Assembly: GCA_947573385.1 (NCBI GenBank)
Contig: CANPFP010000013.1
Coordinates: forward strand, 1 to 33,276
Reading direction: 5' to 3'
DNA: 33,276 nt
Source: an uncultured Bacillota bacterium
GTDB taxonomy: Bacteria > Bacillota > Clostridia > Oscillospirales > Oscillospiraceae
The notes below the pieces were generated by a model. It saw nothing but the letters and a program-made list of their open reading frames with translations. It did no database searches and was not told where the DNA came from. The translations under genes and the position numbers were made by a program. This document shows positions 6,674 through 13,881 of the stretch, one piece after another; the first letter of the stretch is position 1, and every line of letters starts with the position of its first letter.

Positions 6674-7975
6674 ATGCTCGACATTCGTTTTATCCGGGAA
6701 AATCCCGAAGCCGTTAAAGAGAACATCAAAAAGAAATTCCAGGAGGAGAAGCTCCCCCTGGTGGACCAGGTGCTGGCCCTGGACGCAGAGAACCGGGCCG
6801 CCATGTCGGAAGCCAACGAGCTCCGGGCCGCCCGGAACACCCTGAGCAAACAGGTTGGCATGCTCATGGGCCAGGCCAAGAAAGACCCTTCTAAACTGGC
6901 CGAAGCGGAGGAAGCCAAGGCCAAGGTGAAGGCCAACGCTGACCGCCTGGCCGAACTGGAGCAGCAGGAGAGCCGGCTGGCCGAGGAGATTCGGAAGATT
7001 ATGCTGGTGATTCCCAACATCATCGACCCCTCCGTCCCCATCGGCCCCGACGACTCCGCCAATGTGGAGGTGGAGCGGTTCGGCGAGCCGGTCACCCCCG
7101 ACTTTGATATCCCCTACCACACCGAGATCATGGAGTCCTTCAACGGGGTGGACATGGACGCCGCCGGCCGGGTGTCGGGCAGCGGCTTCTACTACCTGCT
7201 GGGCGACGTGGCCCGCCTCCACGAGGCGGTGCTGGCCTACGCCCGGGACTTTATGATCGGCAAGGGCTTCACCTTCTGCATCCCCCCCTTCATGATCCAC
7301 GGCAACGTGGTGGAGGGCGTCATGAGCCAGACCGACATGGAGGCCATGATGTACAAGATCGAGGGGGAGGACCTCTACCTCATCGGCACCAGCGAGCACT
7401 CCATGATCGGCAAATTCATCGACCAGATCATCCCCGAGACCTCCCTGCCCCAGACTCTCACCTCCTACTCCCCCTGCTTCCGCAAGGAGAAGGGCTCCCA
7501 CGGCATCGAGGAGCGGGGCGTCTACCGCATCCACCAGTTCGAGAAGCAGGAGATGATCGTGGTGTGCCGGCCTGAGGAGTCCATGGACTGGTACGAGAAG
7601 ATGTGGCGGTACAGCGTGGAGCTCTTCCGCTCCCTGGATATCCCCGTGCGTCAGCTGGAGTGCTGCTCCGGCGACCTGGCCGATTTAAAGGTAAAGTCCT
7701 GTGACATCGAAGCCTGGTCCCCCCGGCAGCAGAAGTATTTTGAGGTCTGCTCCTGCTCTAACCTGGGAGACGCCCAGGCCCGCCGTTTGAAGATGCGGGT
7801 GAAGGGCGAGAAGGGCACTTACCTGCCCCACACCTTAAATAATACCGTAGTCGCACCCCCCCGTATGCTTATCGCCTTCCTGGAGAACAACCTCCAGGCC
7901 GACGGCAGTGTGGTGATTCCGGAAGTCCTCCGGCCCTACATGGGCGGCCTGGAGGTTATGATCCCCAAACAATAA
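6674..7975 (+). CDS. serS: seryl-tRNA synthetase
   Basis: 433-residue class II synthetase that charges tRNA-Ser. The N-terminal tRNA-binding coiled coil (about 28-110) begins MLDIRFIRENPEAVKENI. The catalytic core shows GTSEHSMIG, motif 2 as SPCFRKEKGSHGIEERGVYRIHQFEKQE, and motif 3 as LNNTVVAPPRMLIAFLENN. Length is typical of bacterial SerRS. An AAAGGAG site precedes the start. No T-box leader was seen, although many Firmicute synthetase genes have one. It is transcribed toward oriC. Confidence 0.96.
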   Translation: MLDIRFIRENPEAVKENIKKKFQEEKLPLVDQVLALDAENRAAMSEANELRAARNTLSKQVGMLMGQAKKDPSKLAEAEEAKAKVKANADRLAELEQQESRLAEEIRKIMLVIPNIIDPSVPIGPDDSANVEVERFGEPVTPDFDIPYHTEIMESFNGVDMDAAGRVSGSGFYYLLGDVARLHEAVLAYARDFMIGKGFTFCIPPFMIHGNVVEGVMSQTDMEAMMYKIEGEDLYLIGTSEHSMIGKFIDQIIPETSLPQTLTSYSPCFRKEKGSHGIEERGVYRIHQFEKQEMIVVCRPEESMDWYEKMWRYSVELFRSLDIPVRQLECCSGDLADLKVKSCDIEAWSPRQQKYFEVCSCSNLGDAQARRLKMRVKGEKGTYLPHTLNNTVVAPPRMLIAFLENNLQADGSVVIPEVLRPYMGGLEVMIPKQ

Positions 7976-7996
7976 AATCGGGAAAGGAGTTTCAAC

Positions 7997-8743
7997 ATGG
8001 GTATTTTCTCTTTCTTTTCCAGAGAAGAGGACGACGATGACGAGCTGGAACAGGAGACTGTCTCCTCATCAGCTGTAAGCCGCCAGCCGGAGAGTGCCCT
8101 CACCGGCGAGCTGTTTAAAGGAATGCGTATCGACGCAGTCGCGAAGGAGGGTAACACACAGCTCTCCGGACGCATTGCCGAGCTGACCAACGATACCCTC
8201 ACTCTGGGCCGGCTGCCCGGTGAACTGTCCTTTAAAATCTTCCCCCTGGGGGCCGGTGTCAGTCTCAGCGGCTACGACAAAAAGCTGATTCCCATCAGTC
8301 TCAGCGCCGAAGTCGCCGAGTCCACCCGCACCTCCTTCAAGCTGAAAAACCTGCGGATAGAGAGCCACGCGGAGAACCGGGATACCTTCCGCCTGCCCTT
8401 CACCGCTCCCGTGTCCCTCTACCGCAAGGAGGACGCACACCTCAAAAATCCAGAGGAGTGCCAGCTTATCAACATCAGCACCGGCGGCTGCTGCATCCAG
8501 TCCGAATATATCCATATGGAGGACGAGGTACTGCGTATCCGGGTAAAGCTGGAGGAGTACGCCCCCCTGAATTTCCTGGGCCAGATTGTCCGCTGTGTGG
8601 AGCATGCCCCCGGCCAATTCTGGTATGGCATTCTGTTCGCTCAATTGACAGAACAGGAGATCACCGCACTCAACAAGACGCTGTATAACCTTCAAATGGG
8701 CATTAAAGAGACCCGCATACGGAGTGATGAAGGTCATTGGTAA
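7997..8743 (+). CDS. PilZ-domain protein, likely cyclic-di-GMP binding
   Basis: 248-residue cytosolic protein with YcgR/YpfA-like layout: an acidic N-terminal tail (EEDDDDELEQE), a YcgR-N-type beta domain (about 35-120) and a C-terminal PilZ domain (about 125-235). The c-di-GMP motif RxxxR is present as RDTFR (128-132). The second motif, usually D/NxSxxG, is NISTGG (159-164). Binding of c-di-GMP is therefore likely, while the output partner is unknown; in other bacteria such proteins act on motility or matrix secretion. It follows serS by 21 bp and precedes mscL. No cyclase or phosphodiesterase is in the window. Confidence 0.85.
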   Translation: MGIFSFFSREEDDDDELEQETVSSSAVSRQPESALTGELFKGMRIDAVAKEGNTQLSGRIAELTNDTLTLGRLPGELSFKIFPLGAGVSLSGYDKKLIPISLSAEVAESTRTSFKLKNLRIESHAENRDTFRLPFTAPVSLYRKEDAHLKNPEECQLINISTGGCCIQSEYIHMEDEVLRIRVKLEEYAPLNFLGQIVRCVEHAPGQFWYGILFAQLTEQEITALNKTLYNLQMGIKETRIRSDEGHW

Positions 8744-8766
8744 GCTATTTAGTGCAGGAGAAAACT

Positions 8767-9168
8767 ATGAAAAAATTCGCACATGAGTTTAAGCAATTTA
8801 TTTCTCGGGGCAATGTGATGGATATGGCGGTGGGCGTCATCATCGGCGGGGCCTTCTCCAACATTATCACCTCTCTTATTGATGACATTCTCAACCCCAT
8901 CCTTGGAACATTCACTGAGGACGGCGGGGCACTGGCCAGCTCTCTGACCATCCGCTTGGCGGGAGACAGCGTGATCATGCTGGGCAGTTTTCTCAATGCT
9001 GTACTGAACTTCCTGGTCATGGCCCTGGTGGTCTTCTGCCTGATGAAGGCCATCAACAAATTCCACCGCAAAAAGGAAGAACCCGTCTCCCCTCCCGCCC
9101 CGCCGGAACCCTCCCCTGAGGAGAAAATCCTAATGGAGATCCGTGACCTTTTAAAGGAGAAGCAATAA
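8767..9168 (+). CDS. mscL: large-conductance mechanosensitive channel MscL
   Basis: 133-residue osmotic safety-valve channel of the cytoplasmic membrane. The N-terminal amphipathic helix and first membrane segment are typical: FKQFISRGNVMDMAVGVIIG, then AFSNIITSLIDDILNPILG. The second membrane segment (about 74-95, FLNAVLNFLVMALVVFCLMKAI) and the cytoplasmic bundle ending PEEKILMEIRDLLKE are also present. The ATG at 8767 has a GCAGGAG site 7 nt upstream and is preferred to an in-frame codon at 8737 within the preceding gene. The stop abuts the next ATG directly. Confidence 0.95.
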   Translation: MKKFAHEFKQFISRGNVMDMAVGVIIGGAFSNIITSLIDDILNPILGTFTEDGGALASSLTIRLAGDSVIMLGSFLNAVLNFLVMALVVFCLMKAINKFHRKKEEPVSPPAPPEPSPEEKILMEIRDLLKEKQ

Positions 9169-9510
9169 ATGGCTGAGGACAAACGCTCCCCCGAGGAGCA
9201 GGAGGACAGCGGCTTTACCCCCTCCTCCCCCGTCAAGCGGACCCTGGCCTGGACCGGGCTGGCTTACATGGTGATTCTGGTAGTCATAACCACCTACCCC
9301 TACTTCACCGGCTCCGGGCTGAGCAACCTGGGGCCCCTGCTCACCGTCCCCGGGCTCATTGGACTGGGCGCGGTGGCGCTGGTGTCCTGGCGGACCGCCG
9401 GCAAGCCGGGGAAGTGGTCCGCCATCGCCCTGGCGGCTCTGTGCTGGCTGCTGGCCCTGGCCACCCTGCCCATCGGAATCGCAGGGCTGATGTCCAACTT
9501 TGGAGGGTGA
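9169..9510 (+). CDS. small multipass membrane protein, unknown function
   Basis: 113-residue protein with a charged N-terminal tail (about 25 residues, KRSPEEQEDSG) and three predicted membrane helices at about 27-45, 53-72 and 82-105. I do not recognise the family. The ATG directly follows the mscL stop codon and the gene ends 3 bp before rsmG, so it is part of a tightly packed mscL-rsmG unit. Confidence 0.72.
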   Translation: MAEDKRSPEEQEDSGFTPSSPVKRTLAWTGLAYMVILVVITTYPYFTGSGLSNLGPLLTVPGLIGLGAVALVSWRTAGKPGKWSAIALAALCWLLALATLPIGIAGLMSNFGG

Positions 9511-9513
9511 GCC

Positions 9514-10233
9514 ATGGAAGAGATCATTTCCGCCGGACTGGAGGAGCTTGGCCTGACCGGCCGCGTCCCGCAGAACGCCCCCGCCCAGCTGGCCCAATAC
9601 GGGCAGATGCTCCTGGAAAAAAACCAGGTAATGAACCTCACCGCCGTCCGGGAACCGGAGGGCGTGGCCCGGCTGCACTTTCTGGACTGCGCCGCCCTCC
9701 TGAAATATTGCGATTTTCAGGGGAAAACCCTCATTGACGTGGGCACCGGTGCGGGCTTTCCGGGGATGGTGCTGAAAATTCTGGTCCCCTCCTTGAGGGT
9801 GACCCTGCTGGACTCCCTGAGCAAGCGGCTGGACTGGCTCACAGAGGTCTATGAGAACCTGGACGGCGTAGACAGCATTACCACCTTCCATGGCCGGGCG
9901 GAGGAGTTCGCACTGGAAAAAAAGGGGTTTAGGGACAGCTTCGACTTCACCACCGCCCGGGCGGTGGCCGACCTGCGGGTGCTGTGCGAGCTGTGTCTCC
10001 CCTTTGTAAAGGTGGGCGGGCATTTTCTGGCCATGAAATCCACCAGCAGCGACCAGGAGCTGGAGAACGCTGCCCACGCCATCAAGGTGCTGGGGGGGCA
10101 GGTGTCCTCCGTGGAGGACTACGCCATCCCGGGCACAGAAATTTCCCACCGGCTGATTCTCATAGAAAAGCAGGCCCCCACCCCCAAAAATTATCCCCGC
10201 CGGTGGGCAAAAATTCAAAAAGAGCCCCTCTAA
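9514..10233 (+). CDS. rsmG: 16S rRNA (guanine-527 N7) methyltransferase RsmG
   Basis: 239-residue SAM-dependent enzyme that methylates G527 of 16S rRNA; loss gives low-level streptomycin resistance in other bacteria. Family signatures are visible: NLTAVREPEGVARLHFLD (41-58), the SAM-binding motif DVGTGAGFPG (75-84), LLDSLSKRLDWL and the late TARAVADLRVL segment. Length matches the family. In most Firmicutes rsmG follows mnmE-mnmG; here those two genes are absent from the window and rsmG sits behind mscL. Confidence 0.96.
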   Translation: MEEIISAGLEELGLTGRVPQNAPAQLAQYGQMLLEKNQVMNLTAVREPEGVARLHFLDCAALLKYCDFQGKTLIDVGTGAGFPGMVLKILVPSLRVTLLDSLSKRLDWLTEVYENLDGVDSITTFHGRAEEFALEKKGFRDSFDFTTARAVADLRVLCELCLPFVKVGGHFLAMKSTSSDQELENAAHAIKVLGGQVSSVEDYAIPGTEISHRLILIEKQAPTPKNYPRRWAKIQKEPL

Positions 10234-10298
10234 TGGACGTATTTCCTGAAAAGCACAGAGAAAATGTAAATTTTTTCTAAAAATCTGTATAAAAATGG

Positions 10299-10326
10299 TT
10301 GACGGATTGCAGATTTGTGATACACT
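10299..10326 (+). promoter_or_regulatory. sigma-A promoter of the MinD-like/MGS-like pair
   Basis: TTGACG (10299-10304) and TACACT (10321-10326), 16 bp apart, stand 30 bp before the next ATG in a short AT-rich gap after rsmG. This suggests the following two genes form their own transcription unit. Confidence 0.72.
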
Positions 10327-10356
10327 ACTAATTGACACAAGAAGGAGGAACTTCCC

Positions 10357-11091
10357 ATGGGCACCGTGATTGCGATCACTTCGGGAAAAGGCGGCACCGG
10401 GAAGACCTCTATCACCAGCGGTGTGGCCGCCTCTCTGGCTCTGATGGACCGGCAGGTTTTATGCGTCGATATGGATATTGGCCTGCGCAATCTGGACATC
10501 TCTCTGGGGCTCAATGACCGGGCGCTGATGGACTTTTCCGATGTGGCCCTGGGACGCTGTCCTCTGACCCGGGCTGTGGTAGAGCACCCCGACCTGAAGG
10601 GGCTCTCTCTGCTCACCGCACCCATGTCCCTGCCGGCCAGTCTCACCCCTGAGAAGGTGCGCAACCTTTTACAGGAAGCCCGCCCCAATTACGACTATAT
10701 CCTGATCGACTCCCCTGCCGGGCTGGGGCCCGGCTTCCGCCTGGCCACCTGCGGCGTGGACCGCGCCATTGTCATCGCCACAAACGACGCCTCCTCCCTG
10801 CGGGATGCCCAACGGACAGTAGCCGAGCTGGACCACCTCAGAACCATTCATCTGGTTATGAACCGCATTCAAACCAAGCTGCTGCGCAAGCTGCGCACCA
10901 CCATTGACGACGCAATGGACGCTGCCGGATTGCCCCTCATCGGGGTGGTACCGGAAGACCCCCAGGTTATTTTATGCGCCAACCTGGGACAGCCCCTTAC
11001 CACTCGGGGCAAACGGGGCGCCGCCCTGGCCTGCTGGAATATCGCCCAGCGGCTAGAGGGGAACCGAATCCCAATTATGCGCATTCGCTGA
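10357..11091 (+). CDS. orphan MinD-like P-loop ATPase lacking the membrane-targeting tail
   Basis: 244-residue MinD/ParA-superfamily ATPase. The N-terminus MGTVIAITSGKGGTGKTS has the deviant Walker A with the signature Lys11. VDMDIGLRNLDISLGL and YILIDSPAGLGPGF are MinD-type switch regions, and a VMNRI strand follows. Bacterial MinD continues for about 20 residues after the final helix into an amphipathic membrane-targeting helix. Here the protein stops at RLEGNRIPIMRIR, with no frameshift remnant in the 40 bp that follow. No MinC or MinE is in the window. It may be soluble or act with the next gene's product. It is MinD-like by fold and motifs; a role in septum placement is not shown. Confidence 0.85.
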   Translation: MGTVIAITSGKGGTGKTSITSGVAASLALMDRQVLCVDMDIGLRNLDISLGLNDRALMDFSDVALGRCPLTRAVVEHPDLKGLSLLTAPMSLPASLTPEKVRNLLQEARPNYDYILIDSPAGLGPGFRLATCGVDRAIVIATNDASSLRDAQRTVAELDHLRTIHLVMNRIQTKLLRKLRTTIDDAMDAAGLPLIGVVPEDPQVILCANLGQPLTTRGKRGAALACWNIAQRLEGNRIPIMRIR

Positions 11092-11131
11092 CCCACGCCC
11101 CACCAAGACAACACGAGGAGGTATTGCAGCC

Positions 11132-11548
11132 ATGAACATCGCCATTATGAGCCATACAAAAAAGCAGGAGCTGATGGTACAGTTCTGCACCGCTTACTGC
11201 GGCATTTTGTCCAAACATTCCGTCTGTGGCACCAACGCCACTGGGCGCATGGTGGCGGAAGCCACAGGTCTGCCCGTTCAGCTCTTCCTCTCCCATGAGC
11301 ACGGAGGTATCGAACAAATTGGTCAGCGCATCATCTACAACGAGATTGACATGGTGCTGTTTTTCAACTCCCCCCAGGACAACGAGATGGATAAGGACGT
11401 GTTGTATATCACCCGTCTGTGCGACCAGCATTCCGTTCCCGTAGCCACCAACGTGGCCACCGCCGAGCTGCTGATTCACGGCTTGGCCCGGGGCGATCTG
11501 GGCTGGCGCGAGGGTATGAATCCCAACCGGGTGCCCTTCGCCCTGTAA
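11132..11548 (+). CDS. methylglyoxal synthase-like protein with altered active site
   Basis: 138-residue protein aligned along its whole length with MgsA, which turns dihydroxyacetone phosphate into methylglyoxal. Shared blocks include VQFCTAYCGILSKH, EATGLPV and PVATNVATAELLI. However, the catalytic aspartate of GGDQQ (Asp71 in E. coli) is Ile60 here (GGIEQ). Asp91 of FFxDP is Ser80 (FFNSP), His98 is lost, and the phosphate-loop GTTG reads NATG. His8 and Asp89 (His19 and Asp101 equivalents) remain. The frame is intact, so this is a coherent diverged protein, probably not a normal synthase. A GAGGAGG site precedes the ATG. It lies 40 bp after the MinD-like gene; in clostridia mgsA often follows minCDE-rodA. 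Confidence 0.85.
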   Translation: MNIAIMSHTKKQELMVQFCTAYCGILSKHSVCGTNATGRMVAEATGLPVQLFLSHEHGGIEQIGQRIIYNEIDMVLFFNSPQDNEMDKDVLYITRLCDQHSVPVATNVATAELLIHGLARGDLGWREGMNPNRVPFAL

Positions 11549-11633
11549 CAGGCGGCGCATCAAACCGTGCGCTCCCGTCCCGATTCTCGTGGATGGGAGC
11601 GTTCCGCATTTTCGCTGCTCTCTCAGGACCGCT

Positions 11634-11756
11634 CCGTAGGGACGCATCACAATGCGTCCCTACGGAAGGTGCTGTGTTTTGCGGACGCTTCGTAAAGTGT
11701 CCCTGCAGAAGTTTCCTACAGCAAAATACCTGCGGGCGGCCACAGGCCGTCCCTGC
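11634..11756. repeat. modular palindromic repeat cluster R1
   Basis: Three palindromic modules lie between the MGS-like gene and hisS. The first is a 32-bp perfect palindrome (11634-11665) with arms CCGTAGGGACGCAT and a CACA centre. The second is GCGGACGCTTCGTAAAGTGT plus CCCTGC (11681-11706), an imperfect copy. The third is GCGGGCGGCC, loop ACA, GGCCGTCCCTGC (11732-11756). Outer arms (GGGACG/CGTCCC) are shared with R2-R4 further right while the core differs. The rest of the 243-bp gap holds only the hisS ribosome site. Confidence 0.75.
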
Positions 11757-11791
11757 AAAATGAATGTGTTGTAAAAGAAAGGAAGATCATT

Positions 11792-13159
11792 ATGGCTAAG
11801 GTACAACCGCGCACCCTCTCCGGCTTTATGGAGCTGCTCCCCGCCCGGCAGATTCAGTTTGACCGCATGGCGGCCATCATCCGGGAGTCCTTCTCCCTCT
11901 ACGCCTACACCCCCCTGGACACCCCCCTCATCGAAGCCAGCGAGATTCTGCTGGCCAAGGGCGGCGGCGAGACCGAGAAGCAAATCTACCGCTTTACCAA
12001 GGGAGACAGTGATCTGTCCCTGCGCTTTGACCTCACCGTCCCCCTGGCCAAGTATGTGGCCCTGAACTATGCCAAGCTGGCCTTCCCCTTCCGCCGGTTC
12101 CAGATCGGCAAGGTCTACCGGGGTGAGCGGGCCCAGCGGGGCCGGTTCCGGGAGTTCTATCAGGCGGATATCGACGTCATCGGTGACGGCCAGTTGGATA
12201 TCTCCAACGACGCGGAGATCCCCGCCATCATCTACCGCACCTTCACCGCTCTGGGGCTGAAGCGGTTCCAGATTCGGGTGAACAACCGGAAGATTCTCAA
12301 CGGCTTCTATGCCATGCTGGGCCTCACCTCCCAGGCCGGGGCCATTATGCGCACGGTGGACAAGCTGGAGAAAATCGGGGAAAAGAGCGTCCGGGACATG
12401 CTCACCGGCCCTGACATCGGCCTGACCGACGAGCAGGCGGTGGAAATCCTCAAGTTTATCGACATCAAGGGCTCCAACGCCGATGTCCTCGCCGCCCTGG
12501 AGGGCTACCGGGGCCGGGACGCCAAATTTGACGAAGGCTTGGACGAGCTGGCCGCCGTGGCCAAAAATCTGGCCGCCTTCGGCGTGCCTGAGACCCACTT
12601 CGTGCTGGACCTGACCATCGCCCGGGGGCTGGACTACTACACCGGCACCGTCTACGAGACCACCATGCTGGACCACCCGGAGATCGGCTCCATCTGCTCC
12701 GGCGGGCGGTATGATAACTTGGCGGAATATTACACCGATAAACAACTCCCCGGCGTGGGAATTTCCATTGGTCTGACCCGGCTGTTCTTCGTGCTGGAGG
12801 ACCAGGGCTATCTCAACGACAAGCTGAATACCGCCCCCGCCGACGTGCTGATTCTCCCCATGACCGACGACATGGGCCCGGCCATCACCCTGTCCACCCA
12901 GCTGCGGACCTCCGGGGTGCGCACCCAGATTTACGGCGAGCAGAAGAAATTCAAGCAGAAGATGAACTACGCCGACAAGCTGGGGGTGCCCTATGTGATT
13001 TTCCTGGGGGACGACGAGATCAAGCAGGACAAGGTGTCGTTGAAGGATATGCGCTCCGGCGAACAGGAGCTGATTCCCACCGGCGATGCCGTGGGCAGAA
13101 TCGTCGCCGCCATGGGCGCAAGCGACGCCGCCACGCCCATCCTGGACAAGGGGGAGTAA
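11792..13159 (+). CDS. hisS: histidyl-tRNA synthetase
   Basis: 455-residue class II synthetase for tRNA-His. Motif 1 region LIEASEILLAKGG, motif 2 RRFQIGKVYRGERAQRGRFREFYQADIDVIG, the histidine-binding LTIARGLDYYTGTVYE and motif 3 GVGISIGLTRLFF are present, followed by the C-terminal anticodon-binding domain (about 345-440). The full C-terminal domain argues for a true HisS and against the regulatory paralogue HisZ. A GGAAG site lies 7 nt before the ATG. It is separated from aspS by a repeat and a small gene; the pair hisS-aspS is usually adjacent in Firmicutes. Confidence 0.94.
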   Translation: MAKVQPRTLSGFMELLPARQIQFDRMAAIIRESFSLYAYTPLDTPLIEASEILLAKGGGETEKQIYRFTKGDSDLSLRFDLTVPLAKYVALNYAKLAFPFRRFQIGKVYRGERAQRGRFREFYQADIDVIGDGQLDISNDAEIPAIIYRTFTALGLKRFQIRVNNRKILNGFYAMLGLTSQAGAIMRTVDKLEKIGEKSVRDMLTGPDIGLTDEQAVEILKFIDIKGSNADVLAALEGYRGRDAKFDEGLDELAAVAKNLAAFGVPETHFVLDLTIARGLDYYTGTVYETTMLDHPEIGSICSGGRYDNLAEYYTDKQLPGVGISIGLTRLFFVLEDQGYLNDKLNTAPADVLILPMTDDMGPAITLSTQLRTSGVRTQIYGEQKKFKQKMNYADKLGVPYVIFLGDDEIKQDKVSLKDMRSGEQELIPTGDAVGRIVAAMGASDAATPILDKGE

Positions 13160-13214
13160 GCGCCGCTGTTGGTGCGGAATCCCTCCACCACCAAGGCAAC
13201 AGCATTTAACGTGT

Positions 13215-13351
13215 GGAATCCCCCAGTCACCGCCTACGGCGGTGCCAGCCCCCTTTAGCAAGGGGGCCATTTGGAGCAAACACAGTAAGGGAAACGTAAA
13301 AAAGCCCCCCTTGCTAAAGGGGGGAGGGCCACGAAGTGGCGGGGGGATTCC
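13215..13351. repeat. inverted pair of REP-like repeats (BIME-like)
   Basis: Two related units face each other in the 215-bp gap after hisS. The left unit runs from GGAATCCCCC through CACCGCC/GGCGGTG and CCCCCTT/AAGGGGG hairpins. The right unit has CCCCCCTT/AAGGGGGG and GCCAC/GTGGC hairpins and ends in GGGGGATTCC. The outer ends are exact inverted repeats. No open frame is present. This is a different repeat family from R1-R4. Confidence 0.7.
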
Positions 13352-13374
13352 TCCGCCGTGGAAAGGAACCCCCT

Positions 13375-13845
13375 ATGAAAAAGAAGCTCTGGATTCTCTG
13401 TGTCATTGCCGTTCTTCTATCCGCCTTCGGTCTCGGTCTTACTGCGGCCTATGTTACCTCGGACTATTCGACGGAGGAGTTTAGCTACGACCAAATCAAG
13501 GGCTCCAATGCTGACCCTCACCCCCAGTCAGCCCACTTCATCCACATCTTTTATGAGGGCGACTTCCCCGGCATGAGCGACATCCCTGTTTCCGCAGAGA
13601 GGGCCGAACCAGGGAAAAAAGTGCTGAACGCCCTGCAAGGGCAAACATACACCCGGCTTTTCCCGCTTATAAGACCCAGCAAAAAAGGAATCGGGATCTG
13701 CGAGGTCAGCGGCTGCACCCCCTCTTATATCGCGTACTGGGACGGCAATCATTTATGGCTTCCCGACGAAGGGCGCTGGCGGGGCTACGCCCCCTCCAAC
13801 CCGGACAAGCTGCGGGAAACGCTGGAATCCCTATGCAATAAGTAA
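13375..13845 (+). CDS. small exported or membrane-anchored protein, unknown function
   Basis: 156-residue protein with an N-terminal signal or anchor helix (MKKKLWILCVIAVLLSAFGL, about 5-26) and no lipobox cysteine. The exported part is soluble, with a conserved-looking segment CEVSGCTPSYIAYWDG and DGNHLWLPDEGRW. I do not recognise the family. An AAAGGA site precedes the ATG at 13375. It sits between hisS and aspS directly beside the REP-like pair, so it probably arrived as part of an insertion that split the synthetase pair. Confidence 0.68.
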   Translation: MKKKLWILCVIAVLLSAFGLGLTAAYVTSDYSTEEFSYDQIKGSNADPHPQSAHFIHIFYEGDFPGMSDIPVSAERAEPGKKVLNALQGQTYTRLFPLIRPSKKGIGICEVSGCTPSYIAYWDGNHLWLPDEGRWRGYAPSNPDKLRETLESLCNK

Positions 13846-13881
13846 TATTCAGAATCAATAATACAAACAGGAGTTGATAAT

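Noticed and set aside
11132-11548. Sequencing error or frameshift as the cause of missing MGS active-site residues
   Set aside because: The reading frame and alignment continue without a break on both sides of each substituted residue, so point substitutions are the simpler explanation.
11792-13159. HisZ (ATP phosphoribosyltransferase regulatory subunit) instead of HisS
   Set aside because: The protein retains the full motif 2, the ARGLDYYTG motif and the C-terminal anticodon-binding domain, and no his operon genes are nearby.
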